Origin: Trileptium ribeirensis
Taxonomy: Eukaryota; Nematoda; Enoplea; Enoplida; Thoracostomopsidae
Direction: 5' to 3'
NCBI GenBank assembly: GCA_030248225.1
Contig: JASANE010007164.1
Location: 1-64,000 of the forward strand
Length of the DNA stretch: 64,000 nt
Shown: positions 47,801 through 59,800 of the stretch, piece after piece
How positions within the stretch are numbered: position 1 is the first letter of the stretch
Layout of the letters: the number at the start of each line of letters is the position of its first letter
Notes under the pieces: model-generated
The model's input: only the letters and a program-made list of their open reading frames with translations
Told to the model about the DNA's origin: nothing
Database searches by the model: none
Translations under genes and position numbers: made by a program

Positions 47801-50800
47801 GTCGTCATTAAGTATGGTCGCTAACTAAGGTCGTCAAAATTCGTGTTAGGCATTGTGTGAGCGCAACGAAGGTGATAAACAAAGAGCCCACATTATCTCG
47901 TACCATAGAAATCACGTTACTGTACCTATCTGTAGCTTAGGAAATTTGAGAACTACGATGCTTTAGAAAGTTCCATATTTAAAATTGTCGTACGCGTTAT
48001 GAAGATCGTACCTAATTCCGCAATTGCCCAAAACTGGCGATAATCTAGAATGTCCAAAATATTATTTTTAGACGGTATTAATAGCTATTAGTTATCATTA
48101 GTATTACATAGGTATAAGTAGGTACATATATTACGTTCGTATATGTGGGTGTATTACTTAAGCTATATACATACATAACTTAAGTGTCTGGTGTACTGCT
48201 TATACATACAAATAATAGCCTATGAACATTGTGAATCATACAGCCATAAGTACTGCGAACAAAACTCGGTTTCGAAGGATAGTTTTGGTGGGGTTAAAAA
48301 TGTTCCTAATCATATATATAGTCATTTTTATTTAGTGTTCATTCATAAAAAAAATGTGTTCAAAAGAACATATTTTTGACAAAAAAGCTGACCTCTGACT
48401 CCGGAACCAGACCTAAAAAACGCTCGGTAAATAGGCTATGCCCTTCCTATTGAGCCCAATATCACGTTAAGTGTTCTACTAACCAATCTTATAAAACCAT
48501 TAATGTTTCATTTAACAAGATGCACAACGATATTTTGAGGACACACTACAACATTCTGTTTCAGAATATATCTCAGTAGTTTGTGTTATCGCTAAGGCGA
48601 TCAATTCTATATGCTGAATGCGTAGTTTAGAGAAACATACAAAGCTATGTTGAGCATCCGCTTATAAAATGAAGCGAATATCAGCTATGTTGCGCGAATA
48701 GAAGAGTACCAAATCCTACGTCCTAAAAAGCCCAAATCCTACGTTCTATAATATATACCTTACAGACATATATACTTGCTGTACTACATGACCCCAATTT
48801 GCCTCAGATATCTACACCAATTGTCAAGATACAAAGAGTAATGCAATTTTTCGGGTCCTTTCGCGGCCCGACTCTATTCCGCTCGGCCCGCACTTTCTTG
48901 GAAAGGTGTTGGAATCTGGCTTTGCGCCTAACTAAAGCGCACAAATACAGATTTGAAGCTTTCAGCGAATTAATCCGCTCAGCAACAGCTGAGTTATGCA
49001 TGTCACTCAAAAGCCCAATAAGTGACATTGTCAAATTTCACCGCTATACGACTAGCACGAATTCTTCGCTTCACTCGTTTCACTCACTACACTCAAAATT
49101 TAATTATTAAAATATATATGTAAACTTATTTATGTGCGTAAATATATGATAAGTCCGGTCTTCAGCATTACACTTAGACGCTGTCACATATGTTCTCATG
49201 GCACTCCTAAGTTCTATAAAAAATGTCACGGCAATATTACGTAACGGTCAATTTAAGCACAATTCAGGGCTATAGCACCGTTTATACTCATCACATTACA
49301 GTTATTTTATTACTAACTTTTAATTTTACAACGCAGGTGGAATTGCACCCAAAGCTATACGTTCGGAACATTGAGTACAATAAGGTAATTGAATTCTAAG
49401 TGTTGTATGTTAAAGAAGCAAAGAATTTTAATAGCTGCGATAATAGTGATATTTGACGATGTCAATTATTGAATAGTTAACCATAACCCAACTTTTGATG
49501 GACGGATTGATCGCTGAAAGCTGAATTTGTGGAGATTACTTAAAAACCCGATTTTAACACCTTCTCCCGCAAACCCGGGCCAAATTCTCCCGAGGGTACC
49601 AAAAAATTATGTTACTTGTTTTAACTCGACAACAGGAGTTATCCGACTCAAATTAGGCTCATTTTGTAGAGCAAAAAAGCCTCTATAAGACTGTATATAT
49701 GACGCTGTTGAGGAAGTAAGATCTGGGTCAAACCGCGTATTTAAACTGGCCCATGAAGCCCAAAATACACAACAACATATATATATATATATGTGTGAGT
49801 ATTTTGAAGTAATTCGCCCTCTGTGTAGCTGCAAATGGTGTGCTGCTATTGTCATTCTTTATACTACAAGGTTGGAGTCAAAACTATACGCTCAATAGGT
49901 CCATGTGATCAAATCAATCGAAACCATTGAAATCTATGAGTGCTGTCTCCGAAATCGCTCGAGCTCTATGAGTGTTTTCGATCTCATTTTGTTGATGAAT
50001 TCATCATCTATGTAGCTGAAATTGGTGCTCTGCTATTGCCAGAGATGCATGTTCTTATTTTATAGAGTAATTTATCCTCTATGTACTTGCACATTAAAGC
50101 CACAATAAGCGGTATATTTTCTTAACTATTCAAGCAAGAAGGCCAAGCTATCAGTACAAGAGGAATGTATGCGTGGCCAAAAATACATTCATTGCAGTGT
50201 GACTAGACAAGTAGATCAAAATTTACCACACTCTGCATCAAATCTGGCTATATATCCACATTTCACCTCGGCGGAAACTTATAAACTGCAGAGTAACCTG
50301 GTCGTAAGAGACCTTATGAATGCTAATATCACTGCAATGTATCAAGGGCAGCGCGAGAGCCATTTTGGCACATTTCAAATTTCTTGATATATACGTCAAA
50401 ACTTGCCTTGAGTTGATTTTTCTTTCGCAACGGCTTCCTTAAATTCTGTGTACGCCGACTCCAACCGATCGGATAGCAACGAAAACTGTTCAATGTACAG
50501 CCTTTGTAATCGAACGAGTTTATCGCGTGTGATTTGAGCAAGTTCTTGTGCTGCGTAAACACCGGAATATCTGAAAATTACCAACTTCACTCATTAGACT
50601 TTTTTTGGGGGAGAGATGGGAGTGGTTATATTCAAAGTGGATAAATACTAGTAAAATACGTTAGGTATCTACATATTTTAGTATAATTGCTTATAGCTAT
50701 CATACCAATATTTTCTGGCAGCAATAGAGTATACTGTATCAGTATTAGTAGTAGTTGAATTCTGACTGTAGTGAGTGATACGAGCCGAACAAAATGAAAA

Positions 50801-53800
50801 AGTGAGGAATTCTTGATAGGCGTAGTAACGGTCGTAGTAATTTGACAATGTCCGTTATCGGTACAATGTGACACACATAACTCAACTTTGGCTGAGCGGA
50901 TCGGTTCATCGATAGCTCATTTGAAGGTTTGAAAGTTTTGTGATCTTTAATTGGACGTGAAGCCCGATTCCACCGTCTTCCGCCGAAAACCTGACCAAAA
51001 GAAAAACGGTCGGGTCCCGAAGGGGCCCAAAAATTACGTGGATGTAGATATCTGAGTGAAAGCCCATTACGTATGATTTGCTACGCGGTTCGTTTAGAAT
51101 GTAGGATTTGTATCCTCCACGTACGTTCACAGTGTGGGTTATTTAAGGCACAGTATGCGGGCATATCCAACTATTTACGAACACGGCTTGAATGCTCAGT
51201 ATAGCTGCGTATGTCTATCTAAATTACATATTCAACACGCAAAAGACATCTTTTTGGCGATAAGACAAGCTACTAGTAATCATTTTTAAAATCATGTAGC
51301 ATACAGAAAGCATTAATTTAAGGGCATTACTAAACCATAAATATAATGTAACACGGTGGGATTTTGGGTATTTGTGGAGGGTAACTAGATCCTTTCAAAC
51401 TTCCCAGAAAAAGCCCGCGAGATCAAGTGCACATTGCAATACGCCATTGTGCCACTAGTCCAAAAACAGTGACAATGGGCTGAAGAACAATGTATTACAC
51501 AGTGCGTTTAGGCAACTATATAAAGAGATAACTAGAGCGTCTTAGACTTCTCTGACTCAAACCAATAAGATAAAGCCCAACAATGCAATACACCATTGAA
51601 TGCCATAGAGCGAACAAGGCGAGCGGAGTTTCAATTGAGTGAGCTAGATGGAAAATCGCGGAAATTCCTTTTGTCTGCCGTTGTCACCCGTACTGTATCT
51701 TCGAGTGGATGGATTTCCACAAATTTTTTTGCTCCATAGCATAATATAAAACGACGATTTAGCCAAATCTGGTTGTGTGAGTGCCTCTGTTTCGTAGCCA
51801 ATATCTCAAAATAGAGGCATCATATCAAAATACAGAATCCACCTGCTGGAATCAAAACATCGATGTCTACAGGTTTACCGAACATCAGTTTTTATGATAC
51901 CCACTCCCTAAACCGCTGTAGGCCCGATTATGGTTCGTCGACGCTTTGCCAGAAATGTGGACTTTTAAATTTGGGCACGTTATTGTGAGTTTGTGTCGTA
52001 ACGTTGTCTCTTCGCTTATCAAGCACACTTATGCGACCTTTAATGATCATAATTACTATATCTTACGTTTTCATGGGTTTAGCGTGAACCCGATTTCAAG
52101 AATATATTCTGTCTTCAGTTCTTTGGTTATGAATTGCGTGCAGCACATCAAGAGTGGCCGATATATAGGGTTTAGGTACGACGAATACGGAGGTCTGGTT
52201 GTCGAAAGACGAGCACAAATATTTCAAAGCAATGTATAAATCAAGCACAAAACTTTTTAACGGTGTTTTCGCGCGGTTACGGGGTAAATACGATAACATG
52301 ATTGCTACGATATGGTCAAATAAAAGAAGAAATCAATACCATTTCTCGTTTCAAGATCATTTTTATTTTTATTCGATTCAAATCAAATCGAATTGATTCC
52401 GTTTTAGCATACAAATCTGATTGTAATTTCATATTTATGAATTTTAATCGAGTTGTCACTATCGCACTATCAGCTAAGTGAAGTTAAAACTAACAGTTCA
52501 CATCGACTATATTAGCATGAGTGTATATATGTGTTTAACATAAAGCATGTTCTACAATAATTGTCACCAAAATCGATTTAAAACTATTCGTTTTAACTCG
52601 AGTTACTTTGAAACAAGTCGTTTCAAACCGGATGAATTCATTTCAGCTTTCTGGAATTGAATTTAGTGCGAACTCTTTTTAAACCGGGAACCGAAATCAA
52701 AACAATTTTCATTTTTACCATATCTACGCACACATCGTGTCGTAGTTCCCGCATTACAATTTATTGATGAACTGCTTCACGACCGCGTACGACGAACTAG
52801 TAATATGAGACGTGTCCCGTTTAACTAAGTACCTAATCACATAGTGCACGCATCAATCTGACATCGTGGCACCAAAGTTGATAGCGACATAACTCAAGAC
52901 ATGTAATAAATCAGCATAGAGGTTGGTTTAACTGAATGTGTCAAATATGTCCGCGTAGTATTAACCTCATTCGAGTTCAAAGCCAGCTAAAGATTTACAC
53001 TTCGCTACCACTACTTTAGCAAAATACTGTATATACACTGCATCGGTGACTATGATGACAAACGGCGGTGGCTATGCAAAAAACATAATAAACAGACACA
53101 TGGTTCAAAATTAATCAATGTATCAAAGTAGAAAATAACAACTAATGAAGTTACCTCAATGACTGTGAGATATCGAGATCGCCATCTATCCGTTCGAGAT
53201 CCATCGGTCTAATCATTCCATCGCTTGGTCTATCATCGAAGAGGCTGGTTACATCGGATAGCAGATTCGTTGAAATACTGTTGGACGAATCGTCGATTTC
53301 AACATTAACTTCGTCGACATCGCTATCGTTTATATCACAAAGATTATCTAAAACAAACAAATATGTTGTTGCCGTCTCAGCGTACCGCATCGGACGGTCT
53401 GATTCTGGTAAGCGATCACTTAAAATTGTCTTTGCAGATAGTAACATGGTGAATACACTTTTAGTGAAAGCATCCAACTTGAAAGATGTAACCGATCCAC
53501 GATTTAAGAGAATTAGTATCAAAAGAGATTTGACTAAGAATCAGCAGCTCAACGAGCAGAAGCTATATCAATCTAACGTGTTACGGAAGAGTAAAGGTGA
53601 AGCTCTCAGATTTGTTAATGATAGAATTTCCCCTTTAGTCGTGCGCAACGGACACGCCGGTGGTCAATAAGCGGGCCGACATCTCGGATTTCTAGCTCGG
53701 TAGCGAGTCCGAGTAAATGTTCCATACATAATTTTAACAATATTACTAACGTATGTTATACTAGCACCGTGATTGATACTCCGTACCATAATAATTGTTT

Positions 53801-56800
53801 TAACTTAAAGTTACTAATCCTTCAAACATTGTAAGTAACGACTTTACCAACCGTTCTAATAATTATGTTTTACGCGCCAAACACAAAACTAACTCCACAC
53901 AAACATTACAACAAAATAAAAATTTGAACCGCATCATGTTCAACGCACGTTCCCTATTGCCTAAAATAAACCATCTGACATTATATGCCCAGCAGCACCA
54001 GCCACCACTCATTGCGGTCACCGAAACATTGTGTAGTCGCGACGTGAAGGATTGCGAGTTAAGCATAGATAATTATAGCATATACCGGGGTGATTGGAAA
54101 ACGAAGGGTGGCGGGTGCGCGATATACGCATCAAACCATCTGACAGCCGAGAACGCCACTGAGCTCTTCGTCAATAAATATACAGAAGTCTGTGGCTGCT
54201 TCATCACTACGAGCGGTCTAAAAATACTCATTATATGCGCCTACCGTTCACCGTTCAACACCCCAGCACAGAATAACTGAATCAGATAATATCTGAAATA
54301 CCGTCATACCCCTGTGACCGAACAATTATACTTGGTGATTTCAACTATCCTACAATAAATTGGCGATCCCTAAACTTTCCTACTAACTCAGAAAATTTCA
54401 CTAACGCTATCAAGTCTGCTGGCCTCGCGTAACATGTCTTCGAGCCGACTCGTAAAAACAACGTCCTCGACCTAGTCTTCAGCGACACTGAAGAAACGAT
54501 AGCTAACACATATGTCGCTCCAATGATATCCAACAGCGACCATAACTCTGTTGTCTTCGAAATAGCCTCGTCAGCACCTTCTGGCACACATAGCAAAAAA
54601 TCTATCAATCGGAGCCGTGGTAATTGGTATAACATATAACTTCCTTGACTAACATAAAAACGGCCGACTCTGTAGATATCGCGTGGAAAAAGATTGCCTC
54701 TGCTAAAAGCGTCGCTTGTTCAACTGTTCCATCGATACAGACTAACCACCGCCGCAAACCCGCTTGGGCCCAACCACCGAACGCATGAAGCTCTCAAAGC
54801 CCAACATAGAGCTCTTACCAGCCACAAACGACATAACACTCATGAGACCTGGGTCAATTATACAGCTGCCACTATATTTGCTGAGCAACTCGTCAAGAAC
54901 GCCGTCTGGAAGTACGAAAAGAAATTAGCTAATAATATTAGTTCCAACCCAATAGCATTGTATGCATATATCAACCGCAAAACCAAACCACGTTACCGCC
55001 CAACTTCGTTGAAAATTGGTAATGCCACGATTACTGATGAACAACGCATGGTCGATCTATTCAACGAATTTTTTTGCAGTGTGTTCACTCAAGATCCGTT
55101 AGATGAGCTTCCTAGTTACAATGATAGAACAACAGTGTTCCAAGTTCCATAACTATATCTGACCTATACGTTCGTAACAAATTACTATCGTGCAAACTTA
55201 GTGCGTGCCCCGGCTAAGATAACATCAGCAACTAATTTCTAAACAAATGCAACCTTCCTCTTGCAGCACCTCTGCGCCACCTCTTCAGCTGCTCCATTGC
55301 TTCTGGTCAACTCCATCCGATTGGAAAATTGTAAAAGTTATCCCAATTCATAAAAGCGGCTCGCTTCAAGACGTTAACAATTCAAGACCTATTAGTTTGA
55401 CCAGCTCATGTGCTAAAATACTGGAATCGGTCGGAAATGACGCCATCAACAACTTTGTAAGCATAAATAACCTACTCTACAACTCGCAATTTGGATTTAC
55501 CAAGAAACAATCATGTGAGCTACTTCTCGTTAAATTCACGGATTTTGTCACGACGATCCTAGATCAAGGGGATTATGTAGATGTTCTTACCGCTTGTAGA
55601 TGTTGTCTTCCTAGACCTACAAAAGGCCTTCGACAAAGTACCCCATCAGCGACTGATAATAAAACTACATGGGTACGGCATTCGTGATCCTATCTTAGCT
55701 TGGATAACGGCACTACTGACCAATCGAAAACAGCTGGTGTCATAGAGCGAGCGACATAAACAGTGGCGTCATCCAAGGGTCGACCATCGGGCCGTTACTG
55801 TTTAACATATACATCGATGATCTCGATGAACACGCTGACTCAGCTATCTACAAAATTGCTGACGACGCTGCCTTGTGCCGCCGCATCTCAAGCAAATATC
55901 CAGATCTCGACAGAAACTCGTTGCAGAATGACCTTGATGGAGTAATGGAATGGTCGAAAACGTGGCTCATGAACTTTAACGTCTCAAAATGCAATGTACT
56001 TCATCTTGGTTACAACAATCCCAACAACACCTATAGCCTGAACAACGAAATCATTCCAACTGCAACCTGCACGAAGTATCTAGGTGTTAACTTCTGCAGC
56101 AACATGAAATTCTCGGAACACTGCAATCAAATAGCCTCCAAGGCTAGTAAATCTGTGTCACAAATCCGGCGGTCATACCAGTATGTATATTGGTGCCAAG
56201 TCCATCGTCCACCTAATCAAAACCATCGTGCGACCTCATCTCGAGTACGCCAGTTGTTGCTGCAATCCACACCAAAAAAGGACATCGTTGTGTTAGAAAA
56301 AGTTCAAGCCGCTGCCACCAAACTAGCTCCACCCATCGCACAACTTAGTTACGAGAATAGACTATCAACGCTACGCTTACAGTCGCTCGAAACTCGCCGC
56401 CCTAAGGTCGGATCTCATTCCGCTATACAAAATTACACATAATTTATGCAACTTCGATCCCGAAATTCTGTTTGACTTCATAACGCCAATTCATAGACTG
56501 AGGCGACATTCACTACAACTTCGCGCTAAATAAACTGCACGTCTAAACAGTCGCAGATATAGCTTCGCACATCGCAACGTGACCATATGGAACATGCTGC
56601 CGCAATTAGTAGTCTCCGCCCCAACTCTAAAATCCTTCAAATCACGATTGCACCAATGTGGCGCGATTTAGCTGGCTGGTTCTGCGGCTCCGTCTTCATT
56701 TCAGGGCACAATGGCGGGTACCTATCGGAAGGTTCCGACGACTTCCCCATGGCAGAAGCAATTACCGAAGCATTCAGCCGTGCACAGCCACAACCATGGG

Positions 56801-59800
56801 TGGAAGGTAATGAATATAGATATATAGGCGTAGACGTGTCAGAATAGAATTTTTGGATGAAGCCTTTTTAACTTGCATCTTTTGGGTACACATAACTGGC
56901 ACAGCCGTCCGAAAAATGGCAGAGAAACTTTGGCGGACCCGATGTTCATTCTCTAGGAAAATTTCATTGTGGGGAGAGGGAATAAATTTTGCTTAAAAAA
57001 CTATATAAATTTTTCCATATTTTCATGTAGTTTTCCTGCCGCACATGTATTTTCAAGCTAGAAAACAATGTTTTAGCATTATAAATAGTGGTAATTAATG
57101 TGTAAACAAAAACATAAATCTTAAGACATAAAACATTTTTTAATTTAGTTGAACATGAGGGTTTCGGCCGAATGGGGGCGGACATGAAAAAAGTCTCACG
57201 AACATGGAGGATTTGGAAAATGTGGGTCCCCCTATGGACAGGCCAGCATAATAATCTGACTCAATTATAATCAAAGCGATGATAAGTGGGCGAAAGTGGG
57301 TACTAGGCAATGGGAAAATACTAAATAACCTTTACAAACTCTAAAAAATATCTGTATGATGTTTTCAACGTTTTGACAGAACAGAATATCGCCAAAACAC
57401 GGTAGAAAGTGGCGGATCACCTGAAGAAAGCATAAAAACGGCCATTTGAAATGTATAAATTAAATCCCGGTATTCTAGTCCCTTGTCGCCTTGACGGTGA
57501 TGAATACGTAACGTTTCGAAATCCCCCCAAAAAATGCCAATGTTTGCACAATAGTTTTGTCCACCCGAAAACGAACAAAAAGACCAAAGATTGCTCCTCC
57601 ACCTGATTCCCAAAGGCCAGGAAATTGCATCTGACTTCTCCAAGGCGGTGGTGAAAGCTGACGTTGTTCGCTGGCACTCCACCTCCTGGCAAATTTGTCG
57701 GCTTCCCCGCGATGAAAATGCCCAGCAGTTGACAATAACTTAACAAATTTTTTCACAAAAATTCCTTTCTGAAGTTTGAAATTTCATCACTTTCAGCAAA
57801 AAAATAGTTGAACGGTTACAAACGTTTTTGCACCGCTTCTAAGAACATTTTTAACAATTTTAACAGTGTTTCACTGAGAAATATAAATTAGGAAAAAAAT
57901 TTGATTTCCAAGCAGGGCAGAAGTTCGTGCCTCCCTAGAAAAACCCGGCGCCCACAGTTCCGAGCCAAGGTACCCCAGTTCACGCCTCTGACAAATTTTT
58001 CGTTCAAGTCCATGACTGGATGCAGCTTGTATCGCAAACTTTTTGTGGAACGGAAAGACCGATGTTGCCATAACCGGAGCAAGAATATAACTAAGAGACT
58101 TAACAGAATTTTGCTTATGCTAAAAAGACTAGAACAAGCTAACCTGACAACTTCCGATAAGCATAGGACGTTGCCAACTGTTCCACGGGACCAGATGAGC
58201 CAGCAGCTTGAGATAGTTGCTTTCCGCGGCTAGCCGTTAGTTTAGCGTATCGATCTCCATAGGCGGATAAGCATTTATCCAACCGCGATGAATTACTAAC
58301 TCCAGCTGAAGGTGTGCTAGGCACTGCCGCTGAAGTGCTGCCGCTTTTAGATCTTGCGACAGCTGTAGTGTTTGCTAATGATTTGCCGGCTCGCTCAGCA
58401 CGACGTCGTAATAACGCTATGTGGCGTGCATGAGCAAGGCAAAACCTACACCAATCAGAACAAAAAAGTGAGTCCACTTAAGGCACGTACACTTGGGTTG
58501 TTCTTCCCTCATATCATATAAAATTTTACTTTAAAAATACAATAATGAAGAAAAGCACTCCCTAAGCTAGTAACTCTATCGAGATTGCAGAAAGCAGTGA
58601 AGCATAGGTACACCTACGCCTTTTCTGCGCACAACCAATTAGCTATATGTGGAAATCACAGAATACCGCACAAGTTAAAACAAAACTAATGAGTTTGCCA
58701 TGCCCGAAAACCCTCAAGTATAACTTTTCAGCCGGCTAGAACGTCAGAACAAATTTACGAATTTTGTGTCGAAGAATTAAAAAGGTGCCATACCTCAAAC
58801 CCCATGAACTAACCGAAAAACAAGACAGGCATCGGCATTTATCATTTTACAATGAAAAACCAACCAGAGAAAAAATTCGAAACTTAAGATAAAATAACAT
58901 TGCTTCCTTGAAGAGTACTAAAATGGTATTAAAAATCTTCATTTTGCCCTGAGACTCCGAACTTTGGAAGCGTCATACCCTGTACCCATGGAACTATTGG
59001 AAAACAAAAAAGCAAATGGCATTTATCATGTTACTACGTAACAAAACCAGCCCGAAAAAAAATTTTATTAAGATAAAAATAACCTTGCTTCCTTAAAGAG
59101 AACTAAAATGAGGTAAAAAACCCCTCATTTTGACTTCTGGCCCCGAACCGTGGGGCGCCATACTCACACACCCATTTAGTCATGAGTCGAAGAGTAAAAC
59201 CAAAACCAGCAATGCGTGTCCAATGACCGAAACCCTCCCGAGTGAAACTTTTCAGCGGCCCAGAAATTCAGATAAATTTTCGAATTTTTGGGTTTGCGGA
59301 ACCATGAGGGTGCCATACCTCAAACCCCATGACTACAGAACCGGAGCCTTAATCGAAAAACAAAAAAGCATCGGCATTTATCATTTTACTATGAAACAAA
59401 ACCAACCAGAAAAAATTCGAACGGTAAGGTAAAAATAACATCGCTTCCGCTAAGGGTACTAAAATGGGGTAAAAACCCCATTTTGACCCCTGACCCCGGA
59501 AAGACCCCAAATAAATCGGCTGTGCCGGTTCGAATGAGCACAAGATCATGAAAATCGGTATCGGTTAAGTCATTCCCGAGTTATGGCCGATCACACACAG
59601 ATGGAATTAAAAGCTTTCACACCTGCAACACACTATCTCCACAACGTTACACTACGTTCTGACAAACCAAAGACTTTGTTATTTGAGCTACAATTTCAGC
59701 GCCTATTGCAATTCAATATTGCAGCCGCAGTCAATCAGTAGCGCTACAGTCAATGTCGAAACAGACATTACAATGCTAGCAATTCGATTTGTAGGCGAAA

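Larger units (their letters stand above)
48573..51277. mobile_element. Family R element with ~85 bp degenerate inverted termini
   Basis: The left end (cagtagtttgtgttatcgc... to gttgagcatcc) matches, with scattered mismatches over about 85 bases, the reverse complement of the right end (ctagtagcttgtcttatcgc... to ctgagcattc). Internal R units lie at 49540-50100. The interval also contains KANSL2-like exon 5. The two ends could instead belong to separate truncated copies. Confidence 0.45.
53378..56700 (+). mobile_element. 5'-truncated CR1/Jockey-group LINE
   Basis: Contains, in order, the end of ORF1, an apurinic-type endonuclease, a reverse transcriptase and the usual C-terminal region, all in the plus sense and therefore antisense to the KANSL2-like gene. 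Several stops and frameshifts make it dead. The 3' end is not sharply defined. No poly(A) tail and no duplication were found. Confidence 0.85.

Noticed and set aside
50169..50387. 72-codon plus-strand frame next to exon 5
   Set aside because: No splice partners, and it begins inside family R sequence.
57365..57756. Three overlapping minus frames of 93-109 codons
   Set aside because: All three shadow one another, with no acceptor or donor in phase with the surrounding gene.
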